Origin: Galeopsis tetrahit
Lineage: Eukaryota; Streptophyta; Magnoliopsida; Lamiales; Lamiaceae
Direction: 5' to 3'
Assembly: GCA_963675135.1 (NCBI GenBank)
Contig: OY776129.1
Span: 61,629,028-61,693,027 of the forward strand
Length of the DNA: 64,000 bases
Positions 33,557 to 44,306 of this stretch are shown piece by piece. The position numbers were made by a program, and so were the translations under genes. The notes under the pieces were generated by a model. It ran no database searches. It had not been told where the DNA came from and saw only the letters and a list, made by a program, of their open reading frames with translations. Each line of letters opens with the position of its first letter. The first letter of the stretch is position 1.

Positions 33557-34031
33557 CAGGGATATGAATACTAATTGGCCAGGACCTAAGGGTCCGTGTT
33601 GAAAGTGATGGAAACGTTGGAGGTTCTGAAGGGTTATTCAAGGCCCCGAGATCCAGCATCCAGACCAGGGAGTTCGAGATGGAGTATTCAGAGCCCCGAG
33701 GGCTGACGGAGACCTAAGGATCCAGGTCCGTGAGAGCTAGCTAAGATACGATGAGTACATTGGTACCACTGGTTAGTACACGTGTTTGATATAGCCTAAA
33801 ATATTGGATCTTTTGTATTAATTTGATATTACCCTGAGATTGACGTATATGATTCAAGACTAGTTTTTTCCGTTTAATTAAGCATAGTCCCCTTGAGCTT
33901 ATGTGATTGATTTATATAGATATTTTAGAAATGATATTGGAATTGAGAATTACTTGAAATCTTAGAAGCATGAGTAGATAATTCATATGTTGAGTTCTGT
34001 GACTACTTTATGTGGGAGAATTGATGATGAC

Positions 34032-34482
34032 TAGACATGGGCGGTTTTTAACCGGCAAACCGGCAAAACCGCCGGTTTTTAACCGGCAAACCGTCAAAAC
34101 CGCCGGTTTTTAACCGCCGGTTACGGTTCAAAAACCGAACTGTAACCGGAAAATGGCGGTTCGGTTTCGGTTGCAAGTTTTGGCAAACCGAAACCGCCGG
34201 TTTTTCGGTTTTTTTATTTTTATTTTTTTAATACACAATTCTTCTATTTTTTATGTATAAATTTAAGTTATATAATTTTTATTAAATTCTAGTAACATAG
34301 TTTCTAAAAAAAGAGTTGAAACGAACAAAAAATGAGCGAAAACGAGCAAAAACGGGAAGAGAAAGAAAAAAAAAATCGTCTAACCGGCGGTTTGCCGGTT
34401 CGGTTTCGGTTACCAAAAATGCAAAACCGAAACCGCCGGTTTTTAACCGTAACCGGCGGTTTCGGCCGGTTGAACATGTCTA
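34032..34482. mobile_element. hAT-type MITE rich in AACCGG/CCGGTT
   Basis: Ends TAGACATGGGCGG and, reverse-complemented, TAGACATGTTCAACCGG. An 8 bp duplication ATGATGAC lies at 34024-34031 and 34483-34490. Both halves consist of reiterated GGTTTTTAACCGGC and GGTTCGGTTTCGG motifs, around an AT-rich centre. Confidence 0.9.
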
Positions 34483-34989
34483 ATGATGACTATGGTTCTG
34501 GAAGAGAATACTAACATAACTATTTTCAAATTGTGTATGATTGACATGTTTCTATACTTGAGATATGATTTCAGATTATAGATTGAGCCTATTCAGGTCC
34601 TTGAGATAAAAAAAAATGAAAAATGCTATTTCTTACCTTTTTATCTTTAAATAAGGATATGTCTTGAGTTATGTCCTTGTTTAGGACCTTGAAGCTTGCG
34701 TGTACTAGAAATACTCATTTATGATGAAACGTGGAGAATTGAATATTCATTGTAATTTTCATTTGAAGAGATTATTTGAGAGAGCATGATCCACTTTATT
34801 TTTTATTTTTAGAGTGAAAGTTGATTTGATTTGTTTGTTCGATGCTATGAAGTCTTATGTCTGAAAAGATAATGAATTTTTAATATTGCATGAGACGATT
34901 CTTTTAGAGTGATGAAAACTGACAAGTCTGAGCGTTCTGAGGTATTTTAGGGCCAGCAGCCCTAAATAAGTGAAATGATAAGTTCGAAA

Positions 34990-36200
34990 ACTAGAGCAGA
35001 GGAAAGATATGGAGGATCAACCCCCTCCCCCTCAGAAAAGGGGAACAATCCACATGATCATGGGAGGTCCTACAGATGGAGATTCCTTCAGCCAAAGGAA
35101 ACGAAGTGTTAGATCATTGAAGATCGAACGAAACGGGGAGTACCGAGAGATAGGGAAGATGACAGTGGTCCCTGACATTCATTTTGGACCAGAAGATGCT
35201 GGAGAACCAAGGGAAACCCACAATGACGCTCTAATCACTACTACGGATATTGCAGGATTTCTATGTAGCACGGATCTTTGTGGATACCAGAAGCTCAACA
35301 AACATAATGTTTCTGGAATGCTTAAAAAAGATGGAGCCGAACAAAAAACTCAGACCAGTAGAAACGGCTCTCTATGGATTTTCAGGGGGAGCAATCCAAC
35401 CCATCGGATCAGTACTATTGCAAGTAGGGCTAGGGACTATCCCTAGTAGACGAGTACAAGCGATAAAATTTCTAATAGTAGATGTCCCATCCTTGTACAA
35501 TGTGGTGATGGGAAGGCAGTAATCCACCTTTCACATGAAGATGAAGTTTCCCACCTCGGGGGGAGTAGGAGAGATATGTAAGATCAATATTAAGCCAGAA
35601 AGTGCTATGTAGAGTCAGTCAGATGAAGAGCTGATGAATATTGAGCTTTACGCAGGGAAAGAAGGTTTCACAACCAGAATTGGAACCTATATGGACCCAG
35701 AGCTTAAAGAGAAGATGATAGCCACTCTCCGAGAGAATGTAGACATATTTGCTTTCGCTCCAGCAGATATGGCAGCAGAGTTAGGAGCCCAGAAGATTAC
35801 TCTATATTCAGATTCACAATTGGTGGTACAGCAGGTGACAGGAGAATACCTTGCTAAAGATGAAAAAAATAATTGCTTACTTAGAGCGGGTAAGGAGCTT
35901 GAAAAATAAATTCCATATTTTTGAAGTACTACAAATATCGAGAGAGTAGAATATGAAGGCAGATGGGTGGTCCAAATTGGCAAGCTCTACTGAATTTGAG
36001 GGACAGTGAAAGATAACCCTATTAGTGGCGGATTGACTGGCTACTGAGGCCTTGATTGGAGGAGACTGGAGAGAAATCCTTACAGAGTTGAACAAGGACT
36101 CATGGGCTCCCCTGTCTAGAGAGGCCCGAGCCCTAAGACTGAAATATTGCATCATGGGAGGTCAGTTATATAAAGATCACCCTGAGTTCCATAAATGAGA
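34990..36200 (+). pseudogene. Gypsy gag-end/protease/RNase H/integrase fragment 2
   Basis: Begins with MEDQPPPPQKRGTIHMIMGG (end of gag), then VVPDIHFGPEDAGEPRETHN. After a frame change it reads YVARIFVDTRSSTNIMF, where the protease active site normally reads DTG, so the Gly is replaced by Arg. Then come ETALYGFSGGAIQPIG and VDVPSLYNVVMGR. At about 35770 the pre-RT segment (FAFAPADMA) joins directly to the RNase H C-terminus (AELGAQKITLYSDSQLVVQQ), deleting the whole RT. From 36060 a WREILTELNKDSWAPLSREA-like stretch in other frames marks the start of the integrase region. Multiple stops; inactive. Confidence 0.82.
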
Positions 36201-37013
36201 GGTTAAAAAGTTGATCCCCTTCTGAGGTGGGAGATTAGAGAAATTAACCGTCTTGCCGAGACTGGAGGTCCTAGAGAGGTTCCAGATTTTAGGTTTGAGA
36301 TCAAAAGAGACTTGATTTACATAGTTTGATTATTTCATGTTTGAACTATATAATTTATGCTTATGACGCTTATCCGAGCACTTGAGAGCCTATGTTGGAG
36401 GACCCCCACATTGTTCTGAGGTTAGATCTATCCATGTCTTCGTACCTCTGGATAGTTCACTGATTTGAAGGGCGTGAAGAGAATTTTGAGACTTGGAGGC
36501 GAAACCTCTAGATTTGAGATCCTAAAGAGCAAAGCCAAACAACGTTGAGAGGCTGGAGGTTCAGGAAAAGACCATGTGAAATGAAGGTCATGTAGGCCAT
36601 ATTGGCGATCGATAGCTCATAGAGGAGGATTTGACTTCTAGTTTGAGATGATAAGATAATGTTAAACCTCGACCTGCTCGAGGAGCTATAGACGTACGAG
36701 AGATATGCGCAACTGCGAAGACGAATATTGAGGTAACAAGTTAGTTCATATTACTTGTGATTTTTATGTTCCGATAGCCAGGAAATTGATGGCTAAGATG
36801 CTAAGACGAAGATGGAGAATACCCGACTGGCTATGAAGTCAACTTAGTATATCTGGGGGGCAATACCCCTGAACGACCAAGGTCAAAGACCATATCCCTG
36901 GAGGACTGAAAGTTATATCCCTGAAAAGGGGACATAATAAACCTACAGGTACCCTAATTCAGGAGCGAAAGACACTCTAAGACCACGAGGCCAAGAAGAG
37001 TCATAGAGAAATT
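36201..37013. other. Retroelement spacer, no gene
   Basis: Decayed sequence with no supported frame, between the integrase remnant and the 68 bp array. Confidence 0.5.
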
Positions 37014-37545
37014 GCGTAGGTTCTAATGAACCTCACCCTGAGAAAATGCGCAGGTTTAGACAAACCTCACCCTGAGAAATTGAGTAGGTTCCGATGAACC
37101 TTACTCTGAGAAAATGCGCAGGTTTAGACAAACCTCACCCTGAGAAAATAAGTGAGTTCCGATGAACTTCACTTAGGGAAAATGCGAAGGTTTATACAAA
37201 CCTCACCCTGAGAAAATAAGTGAGTTCCGATGAACTTCACTTAGAGAAAATGCGAAGGTTTATACAAACCTCACCCTGAGAAAATAAGTGAGTTCCGATG
37301 AACTTCACTTAGAGAAAATGCGAAGGTTTATACAAACCTCACCCTGAGAAAATAAGTGAGTTCTGATGAACTTCACGTAGAGAAAATGCGAAGGTTTATA
37401 CAAACCTCACCCTGAGAAAATAAGTGAGTTCCGATGAACTTCACTTAGAGAAAATGCGTAGGTTTATACAAACCTCACCCTGAGAAGATAAGTGAGTTCC
37501 GATGAACTTCACGTAGAGAAAATGTGAAATTTAGACAAACCTCAA
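37014..37545. repeat. 68 bp tandem repeat (two 34 bp half-units), about 8 copies
   Basis: Half-unit A contains AGGTTTATACAAACCTCACC and half-unit B GAGTTCCGATGAACTTCACT; the period is 68 bp (for example 37150 to 37218). Half-units are related to each other, showing a 34 bp ancestor. The left end is more diverged than the middle. Arrays of this kind before the 3' LTR are common in Tat/Ogre elements. Confidence 0.9.
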
Positions 37546-37839
37546 CTTGAGATGAACCCTGCTGCAAGAACTAACGTGACTTCGAAATAAATTTTATCCT
37601 AGGAAAAGCACTTGAAGATGATATTCGAAGCCCCAGGATCCAACATATTTCAAAGAAAGAAATCTCCACCCATTATAGCCTCTGAGGCTAGGGGGAGTAG
37701 GAGCTATGGAGGGATTCTACAGAATAATATACCACACTCCACAAAGTCATAGAGTGAGGGTAGCCAGTGTAAGGAAATATTCCACTTAATTCGTCTGACC
37801 TTCTTTTCCTACTCTCATAAGTCATGAACATTTTTTACG

Positions 37840-38548
37840 AGAGTAGGGGGGAGTAGTTGATACGGCCAAAATATGTCGTTCCCTAGAATAACGACACGTG
37901 GATGAAGGACGAATTAAACCTGTTTGTTATGAATGATAACCCTGAAGAGAAGATTAGTACACCCCTGAGTGTCAGGAAATAGGTTAAGCCCAAACACGGA
38001 GTTGGGCCCATATCCTTAAGTTTACTGTTCACGGCCTATATTACTGGCCCAGAGATCCTTGGGTTAAGTATTCCCAGTCCAGAAAAAGAGATCCAGTCTC
38101 AGTAGCAAGAAGTCCAAGGAAGGACCGAGTTTGGAGGGACGGTTGAGAAATAAGCGGAAGAACCATTCTACCTCTCTCCCAAAGAATCGGTCAGGTATAA
38201 AGGCGGGTTAGTTTTACCATTTGGACTACGTTTTTCATACTACAAACACACCTTTTACGTTTTACATGAAATATACTGAAAAACCAAAGAGAAACTCACG
38301 ATTACTTGCGAGAATTCCCCTCGATTTTGAGGGAAATTCCTCCTTAATTCTTCCGAGAAAGACTTCTGACTTGAGCGTCGGAGATTCCACGCCGGAATCC
38401 CCTCCGGCGTGTTTTTGCAGGTCTTACGGGAGCGTAGAAGAGGATTATTCGTGAGAGAGCTTGCGGAAAAGTGACGATTCAAGCCCGTAATTATCACAGC
38501 CCGCACGGGAAGATTTAGTATCCTTGATCGTTATTTTTGGACGCAACA
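37840..38548 (+). mobile_element. Polypurine tract and 3' LTR of the gypsy element
   Basis: AGAGTAGGGGGGAGTAG (37840-37856) is a polypurine tract, directly followed by TTGATACGGCC (LTR start TG at 37858). A TATAAAGG box is at 38196-38203. The LTR probably ends near GGACGCAACA (38548); a later CA at 38557 is possible. No second LTR exists in the window, so identity of the ends cannot be checked. The region to 38608 is unassigned. Confidence 0.65.
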
Positions 38549-38738
38549 ATAGTCAACACGTCGAATCGCGCCATGTAGCGTCGTATGAACCTGCTACCTG
38601 TTATACAAAGAGTTGCATAGATGTCTTGATTGGTCTTTAGGGGGCAGATTTGTAGGTCTTTCGCGGCTTTTAAGGGCGCCCTTCCTTTTGCTCTGTCAGG
38701 TGCGTCATTACTTTGCTATAAGTTTCTTTTTTCTTTTA

Positions 38739-39029
38739 CTCCCTCCGTCTCAGAATTTTGTACATGGTTTAACCGACACGAAAATTAAGAAAATGGAATA
38801 TAGTGATGTGTATGATAGAATAAAGGAGGGGTATTATTGGTAATTCATTGACTAAAGTGGATGGAGATTTGACTAAAATTATAAATTGAGTTAAGTTGTG
38901 GGCCCAAGTAAAATAAAGGAGGGGTAATATTGGTAAAAATTATGTGGGTTATTTCATTTTTTAGAGTGTGCAAATAATGTTGGGACGCCCATTAAAAAAA
39001 GTTTGCAAATAATCACGGAACGAAGGGAG
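38739..39029. mobile_element. Stowaway-type MITE (copy-2 partner of 10974-11265)
   Basis: Starts CTCCCTCCGTCTCAG after TA and ends ACGAAGGGAG before TA. Confidence 0.75.
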
Positions 39030-39150
39030 TAATTGTTTTGATTAAAAAATATGATTAAATAATAAATGTAATACAAGTGATGTGATGGTGATTGAAAAAA
39101 TAATAGATTAGTATGAGATGAAGTATGATAAAATAATAGATAAAGTAAAA

Positions 39151-40705
39151 GGGGGGATTTCACATAAAAGGTCTTTCCACCTAGTGTTTTTTTAAATAAA
39201 GACCTGATTTAAAATAGTTTCAAATTAAGGACAAAATGGAACATAAATGTACCATCATGCCCTTAATATCTAATTTCGGAATTAATATGGAGAAAATCTT
39301 TAAATGTTTGAAATTTAAAACCGTGTCTATCAGCTCATTAAATCCCCGAATTACGCAATTAATTAAAACCTTCCAAAAATTAAACTTCCTCAACAACACC
39401 GGTCAGAAGTCCTTAATTTTGTGCAGAATTTTGGGGTTTTTCAATTTTTGAAGAAAGGAAACCGTGAAGTACTGAAGAAGACGAAGTGAGAAGTGAGAAG
39501 AACATTTTGCTCCCTTGACCATGGTTGAAAAATTAATATAAAATCTAAAACTGCATAATAAAATGAATAATGCATAACAATGAAATCTAAAACTGCATAA
39601 TAAAATGAATAATGTAGAAAAAATAGTACGGTGTCTTCATATTAGAATGTGATTATGCAAAAATACGTATACATATGCAAAATAAGATCTGCATTATTCC
39701 TTGACCAAACCAATAACAAATAATCATGAACTACATTTCAGCAACGCGCACGTAAATCATCACAATTACACGAAAACAGAGCAAAATTGAACCTAAATTA
39801 AAATCATCTCAAAAAATCCTAAATTCTCAACAAATTATGTGTGTACGTGTGGAATTAAAAATCATACCCTTGACAAAACTCTTCATCTGACCGGATTAAT
39901 GGTTCTCATGTGGACCATACGCTGCGTCGCCCCACTCCTAGGCGATAAAATCGTCGTCAAAGGCCCACCTCTGCCACCTCCGGAATCTGGACCTTGATGG
40001 GGAAGACTATTGTATCTCCGGCGACTTCGCGTCCGTCATCCATAATGAAGAAATCGGTGAAGTTTGAATCCCCTAGGAATATAAAGAAACGATCGCGTGG
40101 AAAGTCTCTTGATCATGTGCAGTCGAAAGAACAGATCGAGGAAACAATTATGGAAGAGCAAAGGAGACGAGACCTTATAGCCATGGCCGTCGCTGAAAGA
40201 GAGGAACAAGCCTCTAAGCATCACCCTGCCGATCGTGAAACCCTAATCTCGATTCCAATCCCTAAAAGCAACAAACAGCCGATCGAAGAATCCGACTGTG
40301 CAGGAAATCTAAACATTGATTTAGATTCTGAGAGTGCAATTAATTATCAAAAGGAAGGGTTCGTTGAGGCAATAGACGATTTCGTTGTGAAGAAGGCGAG
40401 GCAATAAACTAACGTTACCTTACGCAGCAGAAACTTTGAGAATGATGATGATGAGCGTCTGGATCAGGTAACATTTGTCAATGTTGATAATCAAGTGAAG
40501 AGGTATGTGGTTGAATCTATGGCGAAAAGGAAGGAAGTTACGACTTCTTCCTTTAATTATTAAATTAATAAATTAATCTTCAAATTTAAATGTAAGGGCA
40601 TAAATGGTTTTTAACATATATTTTTGTCCTTTTTTAAAAAGATCCTATGAGTTGTCCTTAATTAAGAAGGTATGTGTATAAATGGCTTTTTTTATAAAAA
40701 TTCTC
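39151..40705 (+). mobile_element. MULE carrying an intact small ORF, copy 2 only
   Basis: A perfect 9 bp duplication AAAGTAAAA lies at 39142-39150 and 40706-40714. Copy 1 shows the empty site (11385-11393). The ends are long but imperfect: GGGGGGATTTCACATAAAAG on the left, GAGAATTTTTATAAAAAAAG from the right, followed by inverted AAGGACAAAA...ATGCCCTTA motifs about 70-100 bp in. The interior includes direct repeats of AAATCTAAAACTGCATAATA (about 39540-39605) and one ORF. No transposase, so non-autonomous. Confidence 0.88.
39997..40407 (+). CDS. Uncharacterised 136-residue ORF inside the MULE
   Basis: Starts MGKTIVSPATSRPSS. Residues about 18-40 are basic with a possible nuclear signal (KKRSRGK). 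A Glu/Arg-rich, probably helical stretch (EQIEETIMEEQRRRDLIAMA) follows, then a polar acidic tail ending KKARQ. I do not recognise a family. It could be a captured host exon (Pack-MULE) or an accessory gene of the element family. The frame is free of stops and has more balanced base composition than its AT-rich surroundings. Similarly styled sequence continues for about 120 bp beyond the stop (TGGATCAGGTAACATTTGTC), so a donor at CAG/GTAACA and further exons are possible. Expression is unknown. Confidence 0.45.
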   Translation: MGKTIVSPATSRPSSIMKKSVKFESPRNIKKRSRGKSLDHVQSKEQIEETIMEEQRRRDLIAMAVAEREEQASKHHPADRETLISIPIPKSNKQPIEESDCAGNLNIDLDSESAINYQKEGFVEAIDDFVVKKARQ

Positions 40706-40867
40706 AAAGTAAAAATGATTTGATTGGGAGAGAGAAAATAGTATTCCAAAAATGAAAAAAAATAAAAAGGGAAACTTATTGCGAGACATTCATAAAAGGA
40801 AAGTGAGAAACTTATAGTGGGACGGAGGGAGTATTAAATTTCATTATACTCATTTTTTTTAATTTTA

Positions 40868-41139
40868 CTCCCACCGTCCTACATCTGTTTGCACACTTAC
40901 CTTATTTGTCTGTCCCACAATTGTTTGCACACCTATAAAAGGAAACTCTCTCATAAACCTCCACCCTCATAATATTCACATATTTACACAAAATGTCATT
41001 ACGTTTTCCCTCTTTCCAATCACCTTTTTAATTTATTAATATAACTTAACAAAATTACCCTTCAATTCTCACTCATTACACTTTTTTTTTTAAAAAGTGT
41101 GTCCATTTTGTGGTGCAAACACCTGTGAGAGAGAGGAAG
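40868..41139. mobile_element. Stowaway-type MITE (copy-2 partner of 11542-11813)
   Basis: Starts CTCCCACCGTCCTAC and ends GAGAGAGGAAG with TA borders. Confidence 0.75.
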
Positions 41140-41284
41140 TAATAAATACTATAGACTACATAGATGAAAAAAATAATTATTTATAGGTAAAGTAAATTAA
41201 TAATTTGGGCAAATAATGTTATAATAATAAAAAAAAGATAAAGAGATGTAAATAGTACTCCATTCGTTAACATGTTTTAAGGAA

Positions 41285-41587
41285 GGGCTAGTATTGGGTG
41301 AGACCATATCTCACACAATGAGATCTGTGAGACGGCCCTCATATATAAAAAGTGATAATGTTTGAGTGAAAAGTGATAGTGTATAAGTAAAAAGTGACAG
41401 TCACTTTTGTTAAAAATATTATCACTTTTTACTTAAACATTATCACTTTTTTTACAAACCAAAATCTGAAAAAAAAAAAAAAAAAAAAAAAAATATAGGT
41501 TATCCTACCCAAATTTTTGAAATATGGGTAAAAGGGATCCATCTCACAGAAAAAGATTCGTGAGACGGTCTCACAAAAGTTTTTGCC
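41285..41587. mobile_element. 303 bp foldback MITE, copy 2 only
   Basis: A perfect 9 bp duplication TTTAAGGAA lies at 41276-41284 and 41588-41596. Copy 1 (about 11949-11957) has one TTTAAGGAA. The ends carry GTGAGACC...TCTCAC and GTGAGACGGTCTCAC motifs in inverted orientation. The inner arms AAAAGTGATAATGTTT and AAACATTATCACTTTTT pair. An A tract is at about 41469-41492. Confidence 0.9.
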
Positions 41588-42659
41588 TTTAAGGAAAGTT
41601 AATGTATAAAGTAAAAATGTGAATAAAGTGGGGAAAATTGCACTTTTGGTTTTGTAAGAATGAGGTTAAATCACTTTTGGTCATTTTTCATACATTTTTT
41701 GTCCTATAATATATTTAGTTTTAACGGATGAAAATTACATAAACCGTTAAATAAGTCCCGTAAGAATGAAATTAAATCACTTTTGATCCTTTTCATACAC
41801 TTTTAGTCTCATAGTAAATTTATGTTTGTTTAATGGATGCAAATTGCGCGAAAGTCACGCATACTTTAAAACTCACCCATAAGCCTAACATCGGATTAAA
41901 ATTTTGGTAATGTCACTAAAATTATAAAACTACCAAATGCATTTTAACAATTTATTTAAATAATTATTTAAAATAATTTTATAATCTAAAATTTAAACAA
42001 TTATATATAATATTAAAATTAAATTATTCAATTAAATCTGAAACTGATCTCAAATCAATGCAAAAAAAAAAAAAAGTATTTAGCTTAATTTTGATTTTTT
42101 TTTTTTTTTTTTTTTTGTATTTTCAAATTATATAGGGTTAAAAATTAGTTTAAATTTGGAGATTATATTTGAATATACATTGTATTTTTTTAATTTGATT
42201 TTTTTTGTATATTAAAATTTTTAATTTGTTTTTTTTTTTTTTTTTTTGCATATTTCAGTTTTAATATAAGAAATTTCTTTAAAAGTTATTTAAATTACAT
42301 TTTTTTAGTAATTTTTAATTATATTTAAATTCTTGAATCAAAAACAAAATTTAGCTTCTATAAAAAAAATTCAAATTATATAATTTTGTGAGATTTCTTC
42401 ATGTATAGTAAAAAAATTAATATTCTAAACTCTATTGAGTTTATTTTTTTTTTATTATATAAGTATAATTTATTATTAATTTTAAAAATATTTTTTTAAT
42501 TATAATTACTTTTTTAGGAATATTTTTTGGTCAACTAATCGAAAGAGATAATGTAAAATAGGAGTGGAAGTAATATTTTATTTTTAGAAAAGAAAAATTA
42601 AAAAACATGTAAGAATTATAAAATTGAATAGAGAGATTATTATTTTTAAAATGGAAATA

Positions 42660-43430
42660 AACATAATAAAATTGAAAAAAAAATGAACAATAAAATTGAA
42701 CAAAAGAGGAGTCATTGTATGTAATAATTTATTGACATATATATTTAGATAATCAGTCCCCATCTTGAAATTACATACATCACCAAGTAAATTTGGTATT
42801 AATTAAATGTTAATGGTACGCCTTGTACGAAGGTAAAATTAAAATTTGAACATTTTGACTGAAAAATGGTCTTGACTAACGGCACAATCCCCCGTACACA
42901 AAACCACCGCTCCGGTTCTTCAACATATATATGTTGCCTGAAAATTAACTAATGAACAAGCTTTGGAGTCCCTGAACGACAGGAAGAAAAATAAAATTTG
43001 ACAAAAATAATAGTAGAAATTAGAGGTAGAAAACTGCAAGAACAATAAATTTAAGGAGGAGCTTAGTGAGTATTACTAATAATATTTCAACAATTTAATT
43101 CTTCAAGCACCATTGAAGACAATACGATGCTAATTTCAACACTATCTTACGAGGTCTCTATCTAAGAATATAAGTTAGTCGAGGCAGCAAATTATTCAAA
43201 ATATATTTTGTTGCTTGAGAAACTGTGTGAGCTTAATGAATCAGATATAGATTTAAAAAAAATGCTATGATTCATTAAATCACACAATTTCCGAAGCTAA
43301 AAACAATTTTAGATAATTCTTCAGCCTCAATTAACTTAAATAAATAGAGATCCAGTAAAAAAAGTGATGAAATTAGATCTTTTACCGGCTCCGCGTGTTT
43401 CGTCTGTACCAGATCAACAAACACCTGAAA
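42660..43430 (-). repeat. Block alpha, copy 2, with hairpin at 43213-43297
   Basis: Near-identical to 14400-15190. It retains the GTTAGTCGAGGCAGC segment that is partly deleted in copy 1 (about 14940). The hairpin core has the same G-U compatible changes. Confidence 0.65.
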
Positions 43431-43450
43431 AATAAACACATTTCATTAAA

Positions 43451-44173
43451 GGGTAGGGCTATCAACACCCAAATTGTGTTGTTCCCACTCCATATTTTTT
43501 TTAGACAAAAATAGACTTAATTAAATTTACTAAGATATCCTTTTAAATCATTTGAAAAATGTTAAACACACCCCTAATAATATTTTTTTACACTTTATAC
43601 CGTTTTTTAGTGGTATCAGTCGCGACATGTACGACCGACATCGTGGCCGAACACATCATTGTACGTACGACCATATTGGCCGCACACATCTGTGAGTGTA
43701 CGGTCACAACCGGCCGAACGCAATCTGCATGGAATTTTTTTGGTTAAGTAGTATACGACCATTACTGGCCGAACACACTTGGATGTGTACATTGTGTACT
43801 GGCCGAACATATCCATAACCGTACATTAGATATTGGCCGAACGCTTCCATGTGTGTACATGAAGTTGTGGCCATACAGTCTGTATAATGCAGTTTTTTAA
43901 TTGTGTTTTAATATTTTAATTTGTTGTTGGTTCGTTTGGGGGTGAGGGAGAAGAGAGACACGGTTCCTTTTGTTTTTAGGGGGAGAGAATGGATGGGGTG
44001 TGTATAGTATTGTGTAAGAAGATAAATTATTTTAACTTTTAAGTAAAAAAGGATAGGAAATTAATAAATTGGGGTGTGTTTAGTAAAAAAAAATGGAATT
44101 TTAAATTTTATTGGGGTGTGTTTAACATTTGGGGTGGGAATAACACAATTTGGGGGTGTTGATAGCCCCTCCC
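43451..44173. mobile_element. MULE with GGCCGAACAC repeats (copy-2 partner of 15211-16175)
   Basis: Same terminal repeats and TTCATTAAA duplication (43442-43450, 44174-44182). About 230 bp present in copy 1 (15340-15580) is deleted here between ATAATATT and TTTTTACACTTTATACC. Confidence 0.88.
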
Positions 44174-44306
44174 TTCATTAAATTATACTCCCTACTCATA
44201 ATTACTCATGTGCCATTACTTTTTCACACTCAATCTACCCTTTACTTTATTCATAAAATTTTACAAAACTACCCCTCAAAACATCATTCATTACACCTTT
44301 TCTTAT

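Larger units (their letters stand above)
29571..38608 (+). mobile_element. Degenerate Ty3/gypsy LTR-retrotransposon region (Tat-like) between the duplicates
   Basis: Contains two separate polyprotein fragments (29574-32481 and 34990-36200), long non-coding spacers with tandem repeats, a polypurine tract and one LTR at the right. No 5' LTR or primer site was found; the left edge begins abruptly after a MITE-like tail. Either one rearranged element or two overlapping truncated ones. The order protease-RT-RNase H-integrase and long tandem-repeat-bearing 3' spacer suggest the Tat/Ogre lineage (inference). Confidence 0.75.

Noticed and set aside
37014..37545. Regular repeat array resembling CRISPR spacing
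   Set aside because: Both half-units are repeats, there are no unique spacers, and the context is a plant gypsy element.
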